Below, one piece after another: positions 50,301 through 61,100 of a DNA stretch of 64,000 bases. The position numbers were made by a program, and so were the translations under genes. How positions within the stretch are numbered: the first letter of the stretch is position 1; the number at the start of each line of letters is the position of its first letter. Origin of the DNA: Cyrtodaria siliqua. Lineage: Eukaryota > Mollusca > Bivalvia > Adapedonta > Hiatellidae. The stretch is from assembly GCA_037043455.1 (NCBI GenBank), contig JAWPHD010010303.1, positions 1 to 64,000 on the forward strand. Direction: 5' to 3'. The notes beneath the pieces are model-generated. The model saw nothing but the letters and a program-made list of their open reading frames with translations. It was not told the DNA's origin and made no database searches.

Positions 50301-52087
50301 ATTATAGAGGTATAACCCTGGTCAGCAGCATGGGCAAACTGTTTCCAAGCGTCTTGAATAATCGAATTGTTAAATGGTGTTAATAATACAATTTCGGACG
50401 TTCAGTTTGGATTTATGAAAGCTAAACCTACTATAAGTGAACAAATATTAAATGCCAAAAGTAGGCTATATTGTGCCTCCATAGACCTTAAAAGGCGTTT
50501 GATTCTATTTTAAAACAGACATCCACTTTGGTTAAAATTATACAAATTAGGCGTTAATGGTAAAATGCTTAGAATTATTCGAGCTATATATGATATTGTT
50601 AAAAGTTGTGTTAAACACTGTGGATCATTTTCAGATTTGTTTGATATATCAGTTGGATAGAAGCAAGGGGAGATAATCTCGCCGATAATGCACTTTTTCT
50701 GGAAGACCTAGAGTTAGTTTTGTATAAATATTATTAATAGTGGGCTCTCAGTTATGATATATCTCTTATTGTTTGACTTGTTGCCGATGATATTGTTCTT
50801 ATATGCACGACCATAGAAGATGTTCATAAATTATACGAATATTGTGAAACATGAGGTCTAGAGGTAAACACTAATAAGACAAAAGTGATGGTTTTCGAAA
50901 AAGGGGAAGAAAAAGTGTTACTGAAATATGGTCTTACAATGGTACCATTCTCGAAGTTGTCGATGATTAACTATTTAGGAGTTTTGTTTAACTATACAGG
51001 ATCATTTACCCTTAACCAGCAAGTAGTATGTGGTAAAGCGCTTAAAGCTATGAATCTACTATTAATAATTATTATGAAATACGAGTTAAATCCCAAAACA
51101 ATTTTTCGGTGCCTTTGTAGCGTCTATTCTTAATTACCGCAGTCAAGTTTGGGGGTTCACCAAATCTAAGGAAATTAAAAGGATACATCTGAAGTTCTGT
51201 AAACAAGTTCTAGGAGTCAAATTATCAACAAGTAATGCGGGAGTATATGGGGAATTGGGCCGTATCCATTATACGAGTATGTAAATATACATGTTTATAT
51301 AATTAAATATTGGCTAAGGGCGGTGTCAACGGACAATGTAATTATGAAGTATATGTATGAAAACGCAAGAACTGACAGTGATAATGGTTTAAATAATTGG
51401 GTGTCAAAAGTAAAGTTGTTACTGAATACTAGCGGGTAGCTACTAGTGGGTTTAAGTATGCATGGCTTGAACCACTCTCTTTGAATACCGTGCATTTGAT
51501 AAGGATATTCAAACAAAGACTAGTAGATAATAATGTTCAAAATTGGTTATCTGACCTTGAAACTAACAGAGTTCTGACATTGAATAAAAGTTGTAAAAGT
51601 GATAATTTACCTTACTCTATTGAACACTAGACGTGATCGCAGTATTTTAACAAGATTACGTCTGTCTTCTCATAGTTTAGGAGGTATTCTCGCGAAAGAC
51701 TAGAGAGACACGAACGGATATGCCAAAGTATGTAACAATAACGATATTGAAGATGAGTATCATTTTGTGATGATATGTCCTGTTTATAATACAATCAGAA
51801 ATAAATTTATAAAACAATATTGTATTCAACGACCTAGTACGTTTAAATGTGTTACTCTTCTTCAGTCAACAAACAAAAAAGACGTGCCATAACAAATTAT
51901 TTATAATCTCGTTTATCCTCATTTAAGTTTTATAGAACCTATATTATATTTTTTATTAGTATCCCATTTTTCCTCAATGCGTATGTATAAATTGCTTAAC
52001 TTGTACTAATCTTGTTATTGTGTATACATTGTATTGGTGAACTTGTGTTATATGATGAAAAACTATGTAATAGTTTAAGTCAATACA

Positions 52088-52146
<59 letters not shown>

Positions 52147-55100
52147 AGTCAATACAATTTCTTCTTCTTCTTCTTCTTCTTCTTCTTCTTCTTCTTCTTC
52201 TTCTTCTTCTTCTTCTTCTTCTTCTTCTTCTTCTTCTTCTTCTTCTTCTTCTTCTTCACCTTTTTCTTCTTCTTCCTACTGATGATTACTTATGCCATGG
52301 TCCTTACGTTTATTATTTTAGGTGAGACTGGAGTGCCGACGATGACAAAATGGTTAAGTAAGGTGTTACTCAGCGGACAATCTCTCGGAGCTAGCCCCTT
52401 TCTCGTCGGCAGCTGTAAGTACTTTTTTCAATTTTCTACGTTTTAAAGGGACACACGGCAATCTCGATATTTTTAAAAACTCTCGGAGTTCTGTTAGTTT
52501 TTCTACATAAATTGCATTTGTTCAATCCGAACCCAGCCCCCCCCCCCCAGCAACCGAGCCCCCCCCCCCACCCTCCCCCTCACCACCGCAGCGAAAACTA
52601 CATAGAGCAACAGCGACAACCAACTACATACTGACAACGGAATCGGCTACACAGCAGCATCAGATCAACCAACACACTCAACGACACAGTCAAGACTCTA
52701 TTGTGCCCATCCCTTTGAGACATCTCATCGGGCCTTTGGGTGGAGGGACGTTAAACCTTAGAACAAACAACAACAGTTTTAATGCTGACGAAGACTTCAA
52801 GATTGCCTTGTATCCATTGAAAATAAATTCAAGGAGTAAATGTAACGTTCCATTTGTGACAGAAAATATGTACTTTTAACGAATTTGAAATGGAGAAAAT
52901 GAAATTTCGACATGTTGTTTGTCTGAGAGTCAAACCTTGCTCTTTTATGACATTCAAAAGCCAATAAACAAATACGAATATAACATATTGAAAGGATAGT
53001 GTGTTTTAATAACTCGAGACATGCCACATGTACATACCCCAAAACCCGAGACATGCTACATGTACATACCCCAAAACCCGAGACATGCTACATGTGTATT
53101 CACCACCAATTTACTTACATTTGTAGCGAATTGGATTGCATACGAAGAAGAACTCAGCAAGACAGGGATACGATTGGTCCCAATATACAACGAGCTTATT
53201 GATTCGATTTGGAATGATGGAAGACCTCTACAACCGAACACACCCATGATTGCACTTCCATTTAATTTTTCAGGTCAGTATGTTGTTGAAATAAACTTTT
53301 TTTTAAATATTTGATGATGTGAGCTTAATACATTCAATATTAAAATTACATGATTGTGAGCGTCCATTTATTCCATAAATCCAAAGCTATCACATAATAT
53401 ACATGTATAATAACCATAATTAACATGATGCCAGTACTTAGATATCTACCCCTATTGTAGATGTCGGAGTATATTGACAATAGGTTACATTATAAAACAG
53501 TTGCACGTGTTATTGTTTGTATTAGACATCGTATTGGTTTGACTGCATACATTTATGTTTGTACATCATATACACTCAAGAGATATGAAAACGCAACACG
53601 GGAATTTCCGCTATATATTGTATATACTGCACACTTAATTGCACATAATATTCCAAAGAAATCCCAAGATGTTTTTTTTAAAAAAAGTTGCAGTTAACCA
53701 GAGAAAGGACACAACTGTGATGTTGTAGACGTTTTAATCACACTACACTTTGTAACAAGAACTTCATCAATTGTTGCTCTTCGAAATATTGAGCTAGTTC
53801 AGTACTGTATTTAACGTAAATAGTTTGCAAAATGTTGCATCCTAAGTTTGCTCACATGATTGAGCCAAACGCGTACTCTGTGAATAATGAAACATTGCAG
53901 GAATGCTATTTGCTGTATTATTTGTTGTTTTAGTATTTTATTCCAAAAAGAAAGGTCTTAGGTAGCCATGTACCTTTCGATTAAAAGCAGCATATTGTAC
54001 ATACAATATATAGCGGAAATACCCGTGTTGCGTTTTCATATCTCTTGAGTGTATGCGTTTTTTCTGTTGTTATATCAGGAAGAAGCTGGCAAGATAAAGT
54101 GGCGGATGTGCGTTCAGCTATGTCAGCTAAAGATGTCGATATGATGGTCGTATCCAGTCTGGATGAAACTGCATGCAAGTATTGACTAGTATCACATATG
54201 TATACCGGTGTGAACCATTATGATATCTACGTGAACAACGGGGAACGGTTTAAACTTGTCAGCTTTTACCATGACCTACTTATTGGTTTTTATGTAATGT
54301 TCCCGAGTGATCTAGTTTTTACCTCACCTTGAACAAACGTGGTAAAAACTGAATTGTAATGACCTAGTTGTGTTGGCATTGATTTACATTTGAGGTCAAT
54401 GACCTAATTAATAGAGTCATACATCTTGACCTTTGTCATTATATGACATTTTTTGGAAATTTGACCTTGAATAAAAGTATCGGGCGTCTCTATAGCCTAT
54501 ACAGTGTTCTCGTAATTGAATGGAACAAAAAGGAAGGCCTAACGTTACTGAAAAGATGATGGCATTCTGATGGCAACTTGGATTTGAAGCATTAGGTTGC
54601 TACCATTCATAATGATCCAATCATTGTCCTCCACCTTTTCGAAGAATAGCGTTATGATTCTATGACTTTAATTTATAGCCTAATAAGAAGATTGTTGCCG
54701 CAGCTAGACAATCAGTTTTGAATGGATTCAACCCATTATTTCTTTGTTTTGTTTGTTTGCCATGATCAGAAGATGATCAGAAGATGATTAGATTACATCG
54801 TCATCTACATTCAAAAACTTCTACAGAACTTGTGGCTATTTTAGGACCAAGGGAATAGTCATAACAGTTTGTTTTTCTCGATCTACTGTGTAGTCTTATA
54901 ATCGTCGTATTGTATGTTAAAGTTTTGTATTAATGCAACTCGTTATCGTTTAGGAATTATTACCAAAATGGCTTTATCCCCGACATATTTTCAACCAACC
55001 GGTTTACACTGGTAACATTGGTTACTATATTTTGCTTTATTTTAGGAGTAATAGACGATTCAATTAGGAAATACGATATCAACTCCAAAGACCATTAATT

Positions 55101-58100
55101 TGTTATTTAATATCTAAAATATGAAATGATATGATATGTTTCTGTTTGTCGTATTTCAGGGTTGTTATACCGTTTAATGTTGATCATATGTCAGGGTTAT
55201 TATACGTCTTTCTGTTTGTCATATTTCAGGGCTATTTAATTTGAGGGCCAGTGATATTGCATATAATCCATTCTTTATATCGTATGCCATCGTAACAAAG
55301 AATACAACTAGGTACGTATAGTTCCTTTTCAGTCCAATTTTAATCCAAAATTAATAATTTAATGGGTTGCTGTTTTCATCTGACGTGTTTCTTTATTTCA
55401 TCACAATAACATAAACATGTTATTATACTTACATGCATTATTAAATAAATGCACGGTGATGCTGATTCTGTTGTAATGGGACATTATTGGTGCTTTTCTG
55501 TGCAGTGTACTAAACATAGTGCTTGCTGTTCTCCAATATCCTTGTAATAAATACTGATAAAGGTGATCCTTTGAGAGCAACAAACACAATTCAGAGAATA
55601 AAGCAGCAGACTCGGTTTTATTGAGTCTGTTCATGAGAAGTAATGAAAGAAGCAACACTTCTCACGCCCCCTAGCACCGGCTTAAGCGGTATTCTACTTT
55701 AAAGCCACCTATATTGGGCTCGTTGGTCCCAAAGGACCAGTAAAAAATAACACTACTGATTCGTAGCACGGGGAGACTTTTTACAGCCGCCACACTGCAC
55801 TAAACGAACGCTAGTGTGCATGTTAATAAATACTGATAAAGGTGATCCTTTGAGAGCAACAAACACAATTCAGAGAATAAAGCAGCAGACTCGGTTTTAT
55901 TGAGTCTGTTCATGAGAAGTAATGAAAGAAGCAACACTTCTCACGCCCCCTAGCACCGGCTTAAGCGGTATTCTACTTTAAAGCCACCTATATTGGGCTC
56001 GTTGGTCCCAAAGGACCAGTAAAAAATAACACTACTGATTCGTAGCACGGGGAGACTTTTACAGCCGCCACACTGCACTAAACGAACGCTAGTGTGCATG
56101 TTAATAAATACTGATAAAGGTGATCCTTTGAGAGCAACAAACACAATTCAGAGAATAAAGCAGCAGACTCGGTTTTATTGAGTCTGTTCATGAGAAGTAA
56201 TGAAAGAAGCAACACTTCTCACGCCCCCTAGCACCGGCTTAAGCGGTATTCTACTTTAAAGCCACCTATATTGGGCTCGTTGGTCCCAAAGGACCAGTAA
56301 AAAATAACACTACTGATTCGTAGCACGGGGAGACTTTTTACAGCCGCCACACTGCACTAAACGAACGCTAGTGTGCATGTTAATAAATACTGATAAAGGT
56401 GATCCTTTGAGAGCAACAAACACAATTCAGAGAATAAAGCAGCAGACTCGGTTTTATTGAGTCTGTTCATGAGAAGTAATGAAAGAAGCAACACTTCTCA
56501 CGCCCCCTAGCACCGGCTTAAGCGGTATTCTACTTTAAAGCCACCTATATTGGGCTCGTTGGTCCCAAAGGACCAGTAAAAAATAATACTACTGATTCGT
56601 AGCACGGGGAGACTTTTTACAGCCGCTTTAACTCTTGTTTGAATGGTTTTTTAACTCTTACCGGAATATAACGTATCATCACTAAATGAATATACCACTG
56701 TCATATCAGTTTAGTTTGCATTTGTAAGTATCTGTCGTGGAAACATGTTATAAATACAACATATTTTTTGAAGGTTATATCTACTAGACTACCTAAGTAA
56801 GATAAGTGCTGCACCGAATGATAGCGAAACTACTGTGACAGTAGCCGAGCATCTAAAAACCAACCCAACCACTGGCAGCTGTTCTGGACGAACTGGTGAA
56901 TGTGTTGAGGTAGCCTTTATTGATATAGTACTATCAACAACGTAAACACTTAATATGAGAAAAACAGATATGGCGTTGTTGTTGTTTTTTTACGTAAAGT
57001 ACATAAATTACATATATTAATGGTTTCCTGCGTAAACCACATTCATGAAGTAAAGATGTGTAAGTGATACTGAATCATGAAAGTACAAAGTCTCATTTCA
57101 TAAAACAAAAGCACAAATACTTGTATTCAAGTACAAAGTCCCGTGTTTGGAGTGTGTCCTCCAAACACAGAGACACATACGAATATATTTGATCGTTTAT
57201 GGCAAAGGGTGAGAGTAGGATAGGGTATCCCTGGATTCCTATGTATCCTGGATTCCTATGTATCATGGATTCCTATGTATCACTGGATTCCTATGTATCC
57301 AGGATTCCTCTGTATCCTTTTCCTCTCTCTTGTGCTGCTCGAAGTTACATAAACAGTGTGTTTAACAACAGTTCAAATTCTACATCTGTGAAGCAGGAGT
57401 CTTGTTATACCCATGTTTTTGAAAAAAACAGGGTATATAAAAATCGCCTCCATTTGTCCGTCCGTCCGTCCGTCTGTCCGTTACCGCATCTCCTCCTAAA
57501 CCGCTGAACGGAATTCAACCAAACTTAGGGTATGATATGATGACAGCGTGCAAGAGCACTATTATTTTTGGTCCCGAGCCCAGGGGCCTTCAGTGGGGGT
57601 CAAAAGGTCAAATAAACTAAAAATTCAATTACACTGTCATTTTTTCATATTTTTGCACATAACTTGGTAGATGTAATCGTCTATAAAAGATAAACAACAT
57701 ATCAAACGAGTTTTATATTTCGCAAACTCGAACGTCTGCCCTAGGGCCCAGGGTTGGCATGATTTGGGGTAATTTTCTTTTTCATTTTTTTTTATAACTA
57801 TGTCTCAAATGAAACGTTATGATGATGTCTATGCACCCAGGGTCCCTCATAGGGAGGTCAAAAGGTCAAATACACTAAAAATTCAATTACACTGTCATTT
57901 TTCCATATTCTTGCACATAACTTGGTGTATGTAAACGTCTATAAAAGGTAAGCAACATATTAAATGATTTTATTATTTTACCCACGTCTTTGAAAAAATC
58001 ATGGTATATTAAAATATCCTCCGTTTGTCCGTCCGTCCTTCCGTCCTTCCGTCCGTCTGTCCGTTACCGCATCTCCTCCTAAACCGCTGAACGGAATTCA

Positions 58101-61100
58101 ACCAAACTTAGGGTATGACATCACTATATGATTTTATCATTTTTATTATATCGAACTCGGACCGTCTGCCCAGGGGCCCAGGGGCCAGGTGGGGCGGGCG
58201 GGTGGGGTGGGGGTTGTGTGTGCGTGGGGGGATTTATATATATTTTTTTATAATTATGTCTCAAATTAAACATGATGATGGGATTACACTGTATACATTT
58301 GTTTCCTCCTATGTTATAGTTGGGCCTGGAGGAAGGGCCATCAAATACATTAATAATGCAATTACGGTGTCATTTTTTCATACTTTTGTACATTAATTGG
58401 TACAATAGTCATCCAATAAAGAGATACACAGCATGTCAAATGATTTATTATTTAAAACTCGGACGTCTTCCCTAGGGTTTGGATTGGAGGGGGTGGGTGG
58501 AGGGTGGAGGGTAACAGGGGGTCATTTTATTTAAAATTGTTTCTCAAATGAACATTATGATGAAGGGATTACATTGTATATACTGTGGGGCTGTGTGTAG
58601 GAGTGGGTAGGGTGAGGGTGGACGGGGAAAGTGACCTGTGTGAATAAAACGTGTGTATCTTACGACGGCCGCGCCATCGAATTCGTTCTAGTATTGTAAT
58701 TTATTTGAGGTCTTAAACACATCTTTGAATTACAGGAGAGAAACAAAATTGTCTCTTGTTTATACTACATTTGTGAACTGTTAAGTAAACTACAACCGTG
58801 GAGTACACCCCATGTGATGTAAACATTCATGCATTTTAATAGATCACTCTTTTAAATTTCAGGTTAAGCTCTATAACACAAGTAACGTTCTAGCAGATAT
58901 AGGGAGTTATGCTCAATCTGCCAGTAAGATATGGCTGTCATTCTCTTCAAACTTCGCAATTTATTCCACAATTGCCAACGTAAACAAGGTGATCATAATT
59001 ATTTACCTCCGACTTCCTTAGGTTTAATGAAACATTTTATTTCCATCTCCGTATGATTCGTTTGATATTGTATTTTCCACATACGTATATTTCGTTCAAT
59101 GTTGTTTTTCTTCCTCCGCATGTTTCGTTTAATTTTGTCTTTCTACCTCACTATGTTTCGTTTAATGTTACATTTCTACCTCCGTATGTTTCATTTAATG
59201 TTACATTTCTGCCTCCGTATGTTTCGTTCAATGTTGTATTTCTACGTTCGTATGTTTCGTTTACTGTTAATTTCTAGCTCCATGTTTCGTTTAGATTGAC
59301 CACCACTAATTACATGTAAGCCTCCGAGGTGTAGAAGCCTCCGAGGTGTAGTCGAATGTAGTTCCTATAATAAAAAGTAATCCCCCCTTTTTTGATGAAA
59401 ACGGGCATTATAAGTAGGGGAAAACTGCTCATTTCTATTCGATTTTGTGGTTGTATGTATAAGAAGCGTATTAATAAGTTTTACTGGATCACTGATGAAC
59501 ATCTTCGAAATTTCGACTCTATGCTTACACTTTGTGAGCATTGAAAACAGTCAATCAATGACAACAGCTGTACCCTTGACCTGTTTAGTAAACAAACAAG
59601 AACTTTCTTACATGTCTTGTGACCCCACCTTTTCTGGTGATTTTTCAAGTGGAAAATTAGTTTTCTATATGAACATTACACTGCTGCATTATCCATACTT
59701 GAGTTTAATTTGCAGCAAATCATTAATATGTGACACTTTAACATTGGTGTCTATGGAGAAAATAATTAGCGGTATAATACCTTTTATGTTATATTTCTAG
59801 CTCCGTATGTTTTGTGTAATGTTGTATTTCTACCTCCGTATGTTTCATTTACTCTGTATTTCTAGCTCCGTATGTTTCGTTTAATATTATATTTCTAGCT
59901 CCGTATGTTTGTTTAATGTTATATTTCTACCTCCTTGTGTGTCGTTTAATGTTATATTTGTACCTCCGTATGTTTTTTTAATGCTTAAATAAACTTAGAT
60001 TTCTCCATTGCCTTCCATTGTTATCTGACAATGTTTTAAAACCTGTAGAAAACACAAACCTGATATGGATACTGGAAAACAAACTATATCATGATGATAA
60101 GCATATCTGCTATTACAAATAAACAAGAAAAGGGGGTGGTTAGTTACTTATAAAAAAGTATTTTCAGCAAGTGTACAATGACTCGGACAAATATAAACAT
60201 TTGCTCAGCCACTCACTCATTCATATACAGTTTACTTTCACTTTTGAAATTTATATCTAAAACTGTCAGATGCATTCAAGATATCAAGTTCATGTCCAGA
60301 ATACAATTACAGCCCAAAAAGTAACAGGAAACTGCACTAAAAATGTTTTAAGAAAACAAAATGCACTATTTTATATAGAACTCCTATTTGGAGTAATTAC
60401 ACCTCAATGTTCCATTGGCTTCGTTTACTATTACATTTCTACCTCAGTATTTTTTGTTTAATGTTCAATTGGTTTCGTTTACTGTTACATATCTACCTCC
60501 GTATGTTTCGTTAAATGTTGCGTTTCAACCTTCATATAATGTTCCAATATACCATGGGTTCCGTATGTTTCTTTTAATGTTGTACACGTTTCATTTATTG
60601 TTTTATTTCTACTTCCGTGGGTTTCTGTTGATGTTCCCTGAGGGTTTGTTTTTCTTCTTCTTCCGGTATCAGAATCGGGTTCAAAATAGAACGAACGTCC
60701 TTAGTGGCTGTAAGCCAGTTGTCAACAGTGTATGCGGTAATGTCATTTATAAAATGGTGTAACTAAAACTATCACAACCTTGTGACCGATACAAGTTGCG
60801 AGCAAGTTACAACACATTACAAAATTCAAAACATTAATGCGAATAATACAAAAAAACTGACTCGTTACTGTCCATTCAATCACTAGTATGTCTGAGGTGT
60901 TACATTTTTACCTCCCGTGTAATTGTTTAAAGTTGCATTTCTACTTTCTCCCATGTATTTTGTTTAATGTTTCATTTCTAACTCCCTCGTATTTTGGTTA
61001 TTGTTGCTTTCGTGTGTTTTGTTTAATGTTTCATTTCTACCTCGTATGTGTTTTGTTTAATGTTACATGTCTACATCACTTGTATTTTGTTTAATATTGC

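Noticed and set aside
52012..52446. 144-residue poly-Phe open frame
   Set aside because: It spans the TTC microsatellite and reads exon 5 in the wrong frame relative to the aminopeptidase.
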